DNA of 64,000 nucleotides. It comes from Vermamoeba vermiformis. Lineage: Eukaryota; Tubulinea; Echinamoebida. This document shows positions 45,201 to 58,200 of this stretch, in pieces. Within the stretch, counting starts at the first letter, position 1; each line of letters opens with the position of its first letter. The translations under genes and the position numbers were made by a program. A model generated the notes under the pieces. It was not told the DNA's origin. It did no database searches and saw only the letters and a program-made list of their open reading frames with translations. The stretch covers positions 124,001 to 188,000 of the forward strand of contig JBEWZL010000121.1 of the NCBI GenBank assembly GCA_045837725.1, given 5' to 3'.

Positions 45201-48200
45201 AGGCTTCAACAACGACATTGTTACCTACCACACTTCGTTCACTGACAACGCACCCAACAGCAACGTACGAGCCTTGAAGTTGAATGACACGTACTCCTTC
45301 GCGTACATTCAGAACGGTCCTGACTCCAGCTTCTCGTTCTCTGGCGTTGCTTCAGTTTCGCTCTGGTACAAGATTGACTCGGACGCTAAGGTGTTGCCTG
45401 GAACTGATATGAACTTGGCTTACTATCTTAACCCCACAAGTAAGTTGCATAACGAAAGCTATTGATATTTCCGGTACTAATCAATATGCAGCTAACTTGG
45501 GTTGGGTTATTGGTCTCCGTTTCTACAACGACTCTCTGCAATATCGCATTGTGATCAAGTCCTACCGCGGCTATGTCAACAATCAGTCGGCCATACTCGA
45601 GATTCTCCGCCCTGAAAGAGAGCTCTACTTGACAATGAAGTTCGGAGAATGGAACCACCTCGTGGTCAACATGCCTGGCAACGATCCGAACGTTGTAACC
45701 GCCGTTGTAGCCGCTGTTCCCGATGTTTACTTGAACCAGCAGCTCTTGCTTGGCAGAAGCAGACAGTTGCTTAAGAACGAAGACAACTGGCCTTACAACA
45801 TCATTCTCGGTGGCAACTTCTACGTCAACACCTCTGTCGCAAGACTTTCACTCGATGAGTTCTTGCTCTTCAGCAGACTAATGAACGCAACTGACGTCGG
45901 ATACCTTTACGGCAGCAAATGGCCTTGTCACGGTAAGCGAATGCAATCAATCAGCAGTAAGTGCATTAGATTAATCTCGTGCTTCAGATCCTATCGTGTC
46001 GGGTGGTAACAAATGGAAGAAGCGCGATGTCCAAGGAGAGGACTTGGATAACCCCAAGAACACGCTCTGCGGTTGTGGCTTGTACCTCGATGAAGGTGCC
46101 CAGTTCTTGTCCAACAACGTGCCAATTGACCCCTCAAATGTTTCTCCTGCTCAACTCGCTCATCTGCAGTTCAAGGCTGCACCCGATGCTTCTGGAGATT
46201 TCTGCTTCATGATGAATGCAGTTGCTGAGGAAGCTAACGAGCCTCAGATCCACAAGAACAAATGGGCGACTACTGGCAAGCCTCTGCAAATCACTATCTT
46301 CCCCGTCAACGACGCACCTAAGATTAAACCCGATTCTGCCGCTCTCATTCAGAGAAACGGTACATCTGGCAATCCTTACTACGAGTTCTACGACCTTTCA
46401 ATTGAAGACGTGGACGCAGAAGAAGGCGCTATTACCGTTCAGATCCAGACCTCAGATCCGATTAGCAACTTCTACTTCAATCAAGACGGCAGTCTTTACT
46501 ACACCTTCCACCTTGACTCGTCTAGCCGAGTGTTGACTTTGATGGTAAGAGCTTAAGAATGACTCAACATTCGGATGCTAACACGTGTAATAGGGATCAT
46601 TGGAGTCAATTAATGACGCATTGTACGGCTTTTCTTTGACTTGGAACAGTTCTTCAGTCACTACGACAACGGTCACTATCAGTGTTCACGACAACGGAAA
46701 TACTGGCTTCGATAGCGCTCCTGGGCCTAACAGCAAGCGCTCAGTTGAGGCTGATTTGAGTGACGCGCAACAGTTCTACCTTTCTGCCGTCAACCCGTTC
46801 TTCCCTGTTCCTGCTGCGAAGGTTTTCGACGCCAACAGCACTAACTTCAATGGTGTCATTTTGCTCGTAAACGGCTGGATTAGCGGCTCGTTGATGCAAA
46901 CGATTGGCGTTCCCGTCCAGATCCAAGTCAACAGACCTGATCTCCTTGACAGCAAAGTCATGCTCCGATTGTGGTGCGGTAACGATGGCTTACTCACGCT
47001 GAACGTTACCAACACTCCTGGCCTCACTCTCGAAACTTGGCCTTCCCAACTCCGCTTGTCTGGCACTGTTTCAACCCTCCAATCAATTCTCTACGGCTTG
47101 AACTACCAGCCCAAGGGACTGTTCTGCGGCTCTGACAAGATCTTTGTTGAAATGAACGATGTCGAAGGCCACCCTCTCATGAGCAATGCCATCGAAGTGA
47201 CTGTTTTGTGCATCGCTTCGCCTCCTGAACTTCTGGTCAACAACACTACTGGCGACGAAGACCAGCCTTTGAAATTGACTTCGTTGCAAGTTAATCCTTC
47301 TAATCCTGGCCAGGTCATCAGCGTCGAGCTCTACAACGTGCCTGAAGGTTTCAAAGTCGCTCCTGCTCATTACGACGCTTCTCGCAAGAAGTGGAACTTG
47401 CAGCTTAAGAATGTCGCCACGCCTAACGACAAAATCGTAAGTCGAAATCTTCTTCTTTCGTTCCAACATCTGACACGGATACAGGTTATCAATCCCAATG
47501 TTATCATTCCCGACTTGAACCCGAAGTTCCGTCTGGATTGGATCTGGGACTCTACCCCTCGAGTCATTCCTCCTCCCAACTTCAACGGTCAAATCACTAT
47601 CAACATCACGGCTATTGGTCAACAGAAGGGTATTCCTAGCGACGTCATGACGAGCAAGTTGGTCACGCTCACTTTCGCTCCTGTGAACGATGCTCCTTCG
47701 GTCTTCACTCCCCTTCATTTGTTCGTCACTGAGAACTTGGACACGCCTGTCAACAAGATCACGATTGCTCCTCCTTACACCCAGAACTCCATTCAGTTCT
47801 CTGACTTGGACTTGACTCCCGCTCAATACTCTGATCCCAGCTTCATCTTCACATTGAGATTCAAGCCTGGTCTTATCAACGGACCTTGGTGGACTTACGT
47901 CTTGTTCATGGACACGGCCTCTGGTACTTGGACCGTTGGCGATCAACCCGACGTTGTTTACGACGGTAAGTCACACGTACTTTTGGTGTACTTCAACGTT
48001 GCTTAATGAATTCTTTTATAGCCACTGGTTTCACGATGAACGGAACATTGGCACGTATCACCGAAGTGATGGCCAATCTGACCTTCACTCCGGACCCACA
48101 CAGCTTTGGTATTGTGCGACGTGACATTGAGCTCACGGACAACGGCAACTTCGGTTCAGGTCCTTCGTTGACGTACACTGGTCACATCGCCATTCAAGTC

Positions 48201-51200
48201 CAACAAGTCAACGACCCGCCATTCTACACTTCTCTTCCCGCTGCTGTTCCTGATGTTGAAATGTTGCCTTGCCCTGAATACGACACTTTGGCTTTCTGCC
48301 CAGTGATTGCTATTCTCGATGAGGACTCAAACATTGCAATCAATCCTGGCTTCTCTATTGGCAATTATGATCCTTACCGTAAGTCATTAAAGTTACTGAA
48401 GCAGCTTCACCACGGTCTAATACTCATCCAGATTACATCGAGATTCAAGCCGATCTGTTGCAGCAACTACGAGCTTATGCCAAGAACGAGTACAAGAGTA
48501 AGTCTTAGAATGAATTGATTTGCATTTGAACGCATTTTGACGTGTTACAGACGTCTTGGTTAACAACGGCACGAAGCCAATGAGCGGCGGAAAGACTGGT
48601 GGTGGCAGCGGTAGTTTCTTGAAGTTTAATCCCAACGCCGCAGTCACTGTCTCTCAAGGCAATGTCACGGAAGGCTCGTCCTCGTGGGTCATGTCCGTTG
48701 AACACAACCTCGCTGCCATCAACTCGAGCTTGCAAGACATTAAATACATCCCGTTCTTGAACTTCAACGGCTACGAGACCTTCATCTTCCGGTTGAAAGA
48801 TCACTTTGTTGAAGATGCACGTGGCTTTGTGATTCAAGTTGACGCTGTCAATGACGCTCCGATCATCAGTTTGATGAACGTCGTAAGTAGTCATAAAAAT
48901 AATTTTTCCACCGATGTTCTAATGGCTCGTATTAGCCGTATTGGGGCCTCTTGCCTTCAAATGATGACTGGATGCAAGGCGCTGAAGATATCGTCTATAA
49001 TATCAGCTACATCTACCCCATGAACACTCCTATCGAGATCCGCAGCATTATTATCGACGATGCTCAAGAAGATCCTAACGCCGCTTTGCACGTTCAAATC
49101 AACGTGACTAACGCCAGAGTTAAATTGCCGTACGTCTTATTCTTGAATTATTAGGCGAATGCAATCCTAAATTATGATTTTTTGACAGTACTGCCAACGG
49201 TCTTGTTTTCTTGAACTCGACGTCTAACGGTGACAAATTCTTCATTTTCACTGGTCCCTTCAAGTCCATCCTCGCTGCAATGAACACTTTCACCGTGGTT
49301 CCTGACACGAACTACATCGGTTACATTGACTTGCGTGTCGACGTCAACGACAACGGCTTCACTGGCAAAGGTCTGCCACAGTCTGCTTTCGTCAACTTGA
49401 CCTTCTTGATGGAGGGCGATGTCATGGGCTGCTGTCTGCCTGAAGGCTGCTTCGATAACTTATCGCCAACTGTCTGCTCAACTGTCGGTGGCCGTCCTAC
49501 CAAAGATTGCAAGTCAGCTACTTTCTGTGAACCAGTAAGTCTTAGATAATCTTCAAAGATATCAATAGTTATATCTAACGTTCTATAGCGTACTCCTGAA
49601 TTCCCTGGTGCCTGCTGCTTGTCTTCGAGCAAACAGTGCCTTGATCAGGTCTCGTCTGAAACTTGTGCCCTGCTCGGCGGTGTGTTCGAGTACAAGGGCC
49701 AATGTTCGCCTGACCGAGTTTGCACTCCTGTAGCTGCGTAAGTACTTCACTTTAATCGACCTATAAAGTACTAATTCAATGCTCTAGTCCTCCTCCACCA
49801 AATCCGCCAGTCTATGTTCGTCCTCCTGTCGAACAAGTCGGCCCTAAGATTGATCCTACTTGGCAACGAGAGTGCAAAACACCACTCAAGCCTCCTACTC
49901 GTGATGGTTTCAAGGTCTACGAAAGCGTCATTGAGACCCTTGCTGGCGCCTACGTTCAAGTTGAAATCTACGCCCCGAACTATCCTGACCGAATCATCAA
50001 CGCCTATTTGACTAACTGGGATGGCAAGCGCTGTGACGTGAAGATCGAATGGACCAAGTACTACTCACACGATTGCAGCACTGTCATTCTCGTGGCTTAC
50101 TTCCGCTACAACCAAATCATTGACACCTGTCCTACTCTCGTCAACGTAAGTTTTAACCATGGTTTACAAATAGGACACAGGCTCATTAAGTTCATTTAGG
50201 CCACGCAATACAACGGCAATCCAGTCTGGATGTACTTCTACAAGTGGTTGATTCGCACGACAGATAATCTTCTCATGCCCGATGGCACGCTCAAGCAGAC
50301 CAGCGCAAGCGCTCAAGCAGTATGGCGATTGATCTTGCCTCGCAGCACTCTCGCCAAGCCAATCATGCGCACCATGTCCAACGTCGTGGGCTACCTCCCC
50401 GCTGACTTCATTTTGCAACGCAGCAGATCCGTGAACGCGATTCATCAAAGCGATGCTTCAGTCTCGGCTCAGACCACCTTTTCCAACGCCAAGCTCCTGA
50501 CCGATCCCAATAGAGTCTCGTACACGGCTACAACTGTCGTCGGGTATCCCTATCAAGTGTCACAAACCTACTTCGTCTTGTCGTCTGATGAAGTTTTGGC
50601 ACCGAACGTCACTGCGGACACTAAACAAAGCTGCGGCACTGATCAAACCTCTTGCACGCAGACTTGGAGCGTGGAGGTCACTTTGGAGGACAATCAATGC
50701 GACTTCTTGTTGATTGGTTACTTCGTCAGCGAGTTAGAATGCGCCGTTCAAAACGCACAAGCATGCCCTGCCGCTGGATCTAAGGTCTTGACTGTAGTCA
50801 GCTTGGGTGTGAAAGACAGTAACGCCTTGTGTCCTCAGCCTATGAATGGTAAGTCACTCTCTTTGACATTTTTGACGCGTGTCTAACTTGACATTTTTAG
50901 ACTACCCCGAGACTATGAACATGGAACTTCACTCATGGCACGACGCTAATTTGACTGAGCCTAAACAAGACTTCAATGTGGGCGAGGACAGCTTCTGGAA
51001 CCTCAAACTTGACTTCGATCCACCCTTGGTTGGCGCGTCAGTGAGCAAGGTCTACTTGTGCATTGACGACGAGTCTGTTAAGGTCGCCGAACAAGGCTGC
51101 CAAGCTGGTCAACGCCGTGTTGATGTCACCGACTACGACATTGATGACAGCGAGTTCTCATCGTCGCAACAGATCAAGGTGCGCGTGCACGTTGACAGCT

Positions 51201-51541
51201 CCTTTGCGACATCACTGGTCGAAGCTGAACTGCACGTATTGTTCAGTGTCGAGCGCCGATTGACTAACGCCAACTACGAGCAACAACTGTACTACAAGTT
51301 GACTGACAGTGATCTCGCCATGAGTGCCCCATTCACCGTCAATGTGTTGCCCGACGGACCTTCGACGAGTTTCACACCAGATGGCAGTACGAATGCTGAC
51401 AAGTTCCCTGACTGGGCCATTGCAGTTATAGTGATTGGCAGTGCCTTGATCATTGGTGGCGTGATTACGTTGACCGTGTTGATGGTGAAACGAAGAAACA
51501 ATAAGAAGAGCTCCTCAGACACCAAGATCGAAATGAAGTAA
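39234..51541 (+). CDS. Giant vitellogenin-domain surface protein
   Basis: About 25-30 exons with a single long product near 3,600 residues. A signal peptide (LRLALLMVVLAVAVNA) is followed by a vitellogenin/lipoprotein N-terminal domain from about 39330 to 41650: LNYKSGQIYSYKY, then HEAT-like helices (VLIRALGNTASDYVINDI, RLQLAAISALDKVL). A beta-rich lipoprotein-like section follows to about 43650. Then come thrombospondin type 3 repeats (CDNCPFTANDDQVDTDGDGV, 44224-44283; TCPGRYNPDQGD, about 45098), LamG/concanavalin-like units (44300-45000, 45150-45930), four VNDAP/VNDPP cadherin-like repeats (about 46312, 47684, 48208, 48844), two Cys-rich CCLP/CCLS repeats (49430-49735) and a membrane span (IAVIVIGSALIIGGVITLTV, about 51420) with a basic tail. 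It is probably a cell-surface lipid-binding or adhesion protein. The frame shifts by one base near 41110-41135 with no usable intron. Confidence 0.88.
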
Positions 51542-52047
51542 CAAAGTCATTTCAATTTCATCACTTTGCATTTAATTTACGACCAATAATAAAGCTTATT
51601 AAGCTATTAGTAGATTCTTTCAATTACGAACTACCGTGCGATCTAAATTTAGACACCTGCCCACAAAAACTTCCGCGAGAATTCTCAACTCATTTTTTTG
51701 TCAGCTACTGCTATCACCACAGCAGATATTGTTTGTTGTTATATCTTATATATTTGATTACCTTGCCACCTTAGCTTCGATCGGTAAGTTGTTCGTTTGA
51801 AGACACCGCCAAATAATTTTGCTTTACATATGTTCTTAGCTGCAATTATCTGACGGATATAGTGTATTACAACGGCATTTAATACGTGTATTCTGTGAAT
51901 ATTCCAATTTTTATTTTGATTTTAGTCTTTATCGATTGTATTTTTCTAATATCTTACTAATTGCCAGGCCGATCTTATTTAATTTAATAAGTGATGAGAT
52001 TCTAATATCATTATTTTTTATTTTCACAGCCAATTCAATTTCACAAG
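51542..52047. other. Spacer before the NADAR gene
   Basis: About 500 AT-rich bases with AATAAA at about 51588 for the upstream gene. A 5' leader intron for the NADAR gene is possible (AG at 52029) but cannot be proven. No other feature seen. Confidence 0.4.
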
Positions 52048-52803
52048 ATGTCCTCATCCGATACTGTTCAATCACTTCAAGAGTTGCTCAATATGGGCTT
52101 TATTCAGCAAGAAGAATTTAACAAAAGACGTGCTGCTTTAAATTCATCAAACTCAATTCCAGTGCAAGACTTCAAATCCATCAAACAAGCAGCACCTGTA
52201 CCTACCTCTAGCAACTCCGGATCTACAATTTATTTCAACGATCCGACTGGCAGATACGCATGCTTCTCTAACCACTATATGACATCTATTTATATTGACG
52301 GCAAACAATGGCCCTCAACGGAACATTACTTCCAGGCCATGAAATTCACTACGCCGCTGTATCAAGACAAAATCAGAATGGCGAGCACCACAGAAGAGGC
52401 TAAGCAATTAGGCTACGCTAAGAGACCAGATTTCCGCGCTAATTGGGATGTAAGTAGTTTTCATGAATCGGATCGAAATCCGTTACAAAGTCGTTGAACG
52501 GCGGATTAATGTCACATTTTTATATAGACGTCGAGAATATCATTCATGCGTAGTGCTCAAGAGGCTAAATTCGATTTGGACGAATGCAGAGAAGTGTTAG
52601 TGAGCACTGGTAATGCACCTCTCGTTTATAGAAGCGACACCGGTAAGAGTTATTGAAACCTACATTAATGAGCTTATTATTAACGATATTAATATTTAGA
52701 TGACTATTGGGGCGATGGATCGAACAGACAAGGTCAAAATATGCTCGGCAAATTGTTGATGGAGATCCGAGAGAACTTCAGCGACTCTGCTTACATCAAT
52801 TAA
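52048..52803 (+). CDS. NADAR-domain protein (YbiA/DUF1768) with SHOCT-like N-terminus
   Basis: Three exons join in frame to about 215 residues. The first 30 residues (SLQELLNMGFIQQEEFNKRR) resemble a SHOCT oligomerisation motif. The NADAR fold follows: CFSNHYMTSIYIDGKQWPST, EHYFQAMKF, KRPDFRANWD, then FMRSAQEAKFDLDECREVL, STGNAPLVYRSDTDDYWG and NMLGKLLMEIRENF. Family members are N-glycosidases that act on ribose-linked substrates, and some reverse ADP-ribosylation of guanine in DNA; which reaction this one does is open. The catalytic region around EHYFQAMKF and YWGDG looks intact. It sits in a window that also holds a PARG-like macro protein and a sirtuin. Confidence 0.9.
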
Positions 52804-53106
52804 TGTAGTTTAATACTGTACGATACTTAAGGAACGTAAAAATAGATTTTATAATGCCAATGTAGCGGTACATTACGATATCAGGTCTATGTCAGACTGT
52901 AACAAAACTAGCTTGCCTCGCCGTAGTAAAAATGATACATTAAGATGTACTTTTGATATACAGCGTTTGTTAATTATCATTTTTGTCCGAGGTGCTTTTT
53001 CGATCGAGTAAACAACAGAATTATCTTTTCTGTTGCTCGGATAGAGCAACACTTGAACTTTTATGCGTGCAACCAAGCTCGATTAATTATATCTCAGACA
53101 GAACTA
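52804..53106. other. Spacer, no gene seen
   Basis: About 300 bases between the NADAR stop and the proposed start of the SPOC-like gene. Short frames only. Confidence 0.4.
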
Positions 53107-54376
53107 ATGGAGGTACGATAACACGCTACAAAATTGCTAAACTGAGATAGAGTACTTTAGAGTGATCTCGGTCTCATGTTTTTTCTTGACGCTGAAAAAA
53201 TTAAAACTTGCTTCGATTATTGCTATAATATTATTTCTCGGCACTTAGAGCGCTACAAAAAAATTGATAAATTAATTATTTATTTTTTCGCTATTTCTGA
53301 CTTGACTCAAGTTATTGACGATCGTTATATTCGCAGCGTTTTCCATGGAACGCGACTAATACGACTTATTATGCACAACCACCGACAGTTATCGATGTTG
53401 ACATGGATTTGGAAGATGGCCAAGTCCCTTCTACAAATAATACTAATGGAGTAGCTGCGGGTGCCTATTATCCACATTATGCATATGTAGCACCAGTAGC
53501 ATCGGTTACGCCATCTTTCATCATTCCAGAGGCCCCAGATACATACGATCCGTCGCACGATTATTTTGACGTAAGATCTGACCACCAATGAAAATCTTAC
53601 GCGGGATTATAACAATTATGAATAGGAATTCAAGTTGAAAGCTACAGCAGACGAGTTTGATCCTAACAGGACGTACAGATCTGTTTCGTTGGCGCCAACT
53701 ATCGATGGACGAACAGTGCTATCGCTCGACACTTCCAAATCGTTCTATAAATCCTGGAAATCATTTGTCAACGGTACTTTATTCGCTGGATCACTAGAGA
53801 AGAAGTGGCACGGCAATTTTAGGATTGGAAATGATCAAGTCGATCAGATCGCAGTCTATCATTTCTCAGAATCAGTTGGCAATGAAATTAATACAATATT
53901 GTAAGCAATATGCTAATTACAAGCGTGCAGGAATCGAAATTTATGTTAAAATTCCGTTACGGATCGCGATCTTCTGACGTCTTATGCATACTTACATTTA
54001 ATTTCCTATAGGAGAAACGATGCGGCGCTTATTGTAACAGGCACCTTGTCGCTAGAAAAATTATCGGTTTTGTTGCCGTCTGATTTCTGCATCGTCATGC
54101 TGGCCATGGGTCCAACGCCTCAAAAACGAATTTTTGACAATTTTCTGACTTACCTAGCGAAAAACAAACAAGTAAGTACTGCCAATATTACTATTATATA
54201 TTATATATTATATATAGTATATTTGTATTTACTTTTTGTTTCGTTAGGCTGGAGTCGCGTACTTGCCAACCAACGACATTTTGTACATAATTCCGCCAAT
54301 GTCAGACTTCATGAGTCGCGTGTTTGGTATTAAGACCGATAAAGTATTCGGATTATTGCAGTACGCGCCGTCGTAA
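53107..54376 (+). CDS. SPOC-like domain protein
   Basis: From an in-frame exon at 53336 onward all junctions keep frame. The proposed start is an ATGGAG exon at 53107-53112 spliced to 53336; a safer start is the in-frame ATG at 53403. The N-terminus is Thr/Tyr/Pro-rich. The main domain resembles SPOC (Spen C-terminal): GTLFAGSLEKKWHGNFRIGN, IVTGTLSLEKLSVLLPSDFC, FDNFLTYLAKNKQAGVAYLP and NDILYIIPPMSDFM, where the LP, the Y-L-x-x-x-x-AGV step and the YIIPP strand are typical. SPOC domains bind phosphorylated partners such as the RNA polymerase II tail or co-repressors. The family call is by pattern only. Confidence 0.65.
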
Positions 54377-54498
54377 GCAGATCCAGGAATTGAGTTTCTT
54401 TCATGAAACTGAAAAATGTAAATAAAATTGTACTATTAATTTACAAGGCTGTTTATTATTTGTTTAATATATACAAGGCGTTAATAATTACAATGGTA

Positions 54499-54874
54499 TT
54501 ATTTGTCTTCATTTTCTAGCTCGACTTGCTCCTCTATTTCAGTTTGTGTCAAGTTTTTCGTGCTCGCATTTGTGGCCTCGGATCGGTATCTATAAATAGT
54601 GCCCATTTGCATAATTAACGCACCTGCGCCCAAGAACGATAAAAAGAGCACGGAGAACTGAAGGGCAAATAATTAGAACTGAATTTTTTATATTTTCAGA
54701 ATCAAAGTGTTTCTGGATTCAGTTGAATAACGTGCTATTTTGCTCACTATGCTAATTGCGTAATTTAATTTTTATTATTAACTTAACTAACGGATCTGAT
54801 CGACACGCAATACTTACTAGCTTCGATCTCGGCTTTGGAGGTGGTCTAGACTTGTATTTAGGTTGTGAGTTCAT
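54499..54874 (-). CDS. Small single-span membrane protein
   Basis: Two exons (54818-54874 and 54499-54657) join in frame to 71 residues. The N-terminus is Lys/Pro-rich (KYKSRPPPKPRSK), followed by one membrane span (LFSVLFLSFLGAGALIMQMG) and an acidic tail (EIEEQVELENEDK). The positive-inside rule places the N-terminus in the cytosol. No family is recognised; its size recalls small subunits of membrane complexes. Confidence 0.6.
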
Positions 54875-55226
54875 ATTATTTATTTTGTCTGTGTTATATC
54901 GTGTAGTGATAAGGCAACAATTGACTCCCGAAAAGACGACCAAATTTTGACCGGCAAAAATCTGCCTTGACCGGTTCCCGCGCAAAATTAAAGTTCTAAT
55001 TTGAAACTCAGAGACCACTATAGAGTTTCATTTTGCTTGTAAATATATTTATACTTGTGTTATTACTCATATATAAACGCTATAGCCAAACCAAGTTAAC
55101 TCGATCAGGTAAATCTAGCTTGGGAAACGCTTGGTGTGCTTATAATTATATTATTATTTTAGAATTAAATATTAATTGAATATATAGTGACTAATTAACA
55201 ATATTTGAATAAAAGCGAGATCAAGA
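54875..55226. other. Divergent spacer
   Basis: About 350 AT-rich bases between the small membrane protein (minus) and CTF18 (plus). No frame or RNA gene seen. Confidence 0.4.
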
Positions 55227-58200
55227 ATGTCTGGAGATTATTCATCAAAGTCAGAACAGGCGTGGGCCTCGAGCAAAGAGGACATTTATATGAAAAAGCC
55301 CGAGCCTGTTGATCATATAATAGAAGAGTTTGAAAAGAGACGAAATTTAAAACGCAGACGAGAAGCGGAAGAGGAAGAAGAGACTAGTAAGCTCCTATGC
55401 AATTGATTTTATGATGCTTTAATCCACATATTATTTTGAATATAACGGACGCTAAATCGCAATTATTCGTTCGAGATCTAACGTATTTGTAAAGGACGAA
55501 AGCGAGCCAGGATCGAAGAGGAACGCAGCGCCTTCTTCTCCAAGAAAGGTACGATCATTATAAGTATAGATAATTACTAATAGTATGCCTAGGCTATTCG
55601 TTGAAACCTCCAACCGGATCGTGCTTGCACGTAACGTCAAAGAACGGATCGCGCGTCTACGTTGAAATTGCCGATACTGATAAAGAGAATGACAACGAAA
55701 ATAACGCAAAATCAATATGGATGACATCAGGACAAGTGCTTGGTGTTTCAATGCAAGAACTAAGAAAGAGAATAGACGAAGAGGTAAGCTGACCCTGTTA
55801 CGAAACGCTGGATCTGAGCCTGGTCGTTCGGTTTGTGGAAGTAGTGACCCGAACTCTGAGTTGCGGAGCGTCTCGGGCACGACCACACTAACAAGAATGC
55901 ACCGCTTCCCGTCCGATCAGCGAAGTTAAGCTTGTTCAGGCCTTCTTAGTACTGGGGTAGGAGACTACCTGGGAATCGGAGGTGTTGTGCTCTTCTCTTT
56001 TTGCTTTTTGCGACCTTCATAGTGCTTTTTATTCTAAGAGCCAACGTGTGCAACATGCGATCCACATCCGCGTCTGATCTGAGCTTGTCCAATAATAATT
56101 CTTAATTAATTTTTTAGGACAAATTCGAATATTTTGCGCTGAAGGAGAAAGAAGAGCAAAAATTGCTGAAAGAGGCACAAAAGAAACTCGAACAAAGCGA
56201 GGTCGATCCTAATGCACCTCGTGTTCGCGAATCCGAGTTGTGGGTCGACAAGTTCTCTCCCAAACATTTCATGGAACTGCTGAGCGATGAAGTACGTACT
56301 TGTTGCACGAGAGATCTTATTCTATACAGTAACTAACTGATATGACATTAAGAAAACTAATCGCTCCGTCTTAACTTGGTTGAAAGAGTGGGATCCATAC
56401 GTGTTCAACAAACCCTTCGTCAAGCCCTCTACTGGCTCGAGATACACCGCTGGCACAGGTACGAATCAATCAGTCCCAAATGAGCGAGCTCTAACGCGTT
56501 GTCTAGGTGAGGATGGTGGTGCTGTCGAGGCTGATAAGAAGTCACGTCCGTTGAAGAAAGTCATTTTGATCTCTGGTCCTCCTGGCATCGGCAAGACCAC
56601 ATTGGCTCATGTAGTCGCTCGTCACGCTGGCTACGAGCCTATTGAATTCAATGCTAGGTACGAGCTATAAGCCCATATCCAATTAGATACTTATTGACAC
56701 GTGTCATAGTGATGATCGTACAGCGGCTTCGTTCATTCCGAAAGTCATGGACGTCATTGACACACAAACTAGCTTTTCAAAGTCGAACAAGCCTCGTTGT
56801 TTGATTATTGATGAAATTGACGGTGTTGCTGGTGGCGAGAAAGGATCGATCGAATCACTAGTCAAGATTATTGATGAAGTTGTTGACCCCGCAAAAGCGA
56901 GCAAAAAGGTAAGCTATAAATGCAATATCTGATCGTGAGACTAATGCTCGTGCAAATAGAACTATCGTGCACCCAAGGTTCGTCGACCAATCATCTGCAT
57001 TTGCAATGACTTGTACGCACCTGCCTTGAAGCCATTAGTCGAGCGAGCACTCTTGTTCAGATTAGAACCTCCTTCCGTCCAATCTCTCGTCACTCGTCTT
57101 GCATTCATTTGCAAGAAAGAGAATGTTCAGGCTGACTCGCGAACATTGCACGCACTTTGTGAATTGAGCAACAACGACATCAGAGCTTGTTTGAACACAC
57201 TTCAGGTACGTGCTAATAGGCATTATAATATCATATTAACCAGTACTGCAGTTCTTGAGCAAAAAGAAAGAAAAGTCGGTGACAGGCAGCGTTCTTATCT
57301 CGTCAACTTTCGGTCAAAAAGACATTTTAATGAACGTGTTTGACATTTGGCGCGCTGTCTTTTTGAATCAAGAAAAGAGCTCGGCACTCAAATCACTCTT
57401 ACAAGAAGAATTGCGAAACCAACGAAAGAACGAGAAAGGTACGTGGGACATTTTTGACACGCTTTAGAGTCTCTGTATTAACCGTTTCTATAGAGGCTAT
57501 TGGTGCTCCTGTTGCCAAGCCCAAGATCCAGCTCAGCGATTTTGAACGGATCTACAATATGACGGTCAGCAGCGGTGAGCCAGATATTATCATTGATGGT
57601 TGTTTTGAGAACTATTTGGACGTACGGTACTCGGATCACATGATGCAAAAGGTACGTTGAACTAGCCCTTGTAGTGGTTGGCCTCGCGCTAATGCTTCAT
57701 GAAAGACCGTGCACACCATTGACATGATGGAGTTCTATTCTATGATGCAAAAATCTTCGCGCGAAGAAATGTTTTTCAATTTGGAACAGTACACGCCCAT
57801 CGTACCTGTCGCGACGAACATGAACTGTTCTGTGGCACATTTGACCAATAGAATCAACTTCCCGAAGAGCAATCAGCAAGCAAAGTACGCGCAACAAACG
57901 ACAGAAAATATTTTGAAGTCGTTGTTGGACGGCACTAATGCCTTGACACGTCTATTTTTGACACGTGACAACTTGACACGTGACTTCATCTCGGACTTCT
58001 TACGCATAATTTCACCTCATAAGATCCGTCCTGTAAGTACTGCTTCCGATATATATTGCACAAGTAGGTCTCACACCGCGATCCAGGTCTCGGAACATTT
58101 GCTCGAGCCCGAAGAAAAAGAAACGATTCAAAAGTTAGTCAATGTTTATTTGAGCTATGGCTTGACGTTCAAAGAAGAAAAAATCAATTTGGGCCACGAA

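Larger units (their letters stand above)
55839..56071 (+). repeat. 5S-containing dispersed block, copy B
   Basis: The counterpart of 2223-2457 inside a CTF18 intron. The gene part is identical; flanks differ by scattered substitutions and short gaps, for example ACGAGCGCAAC against ACGTGTGCAAC. No target-site duplication or A-tail is obvious at its ends. Confidence 0.85.
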
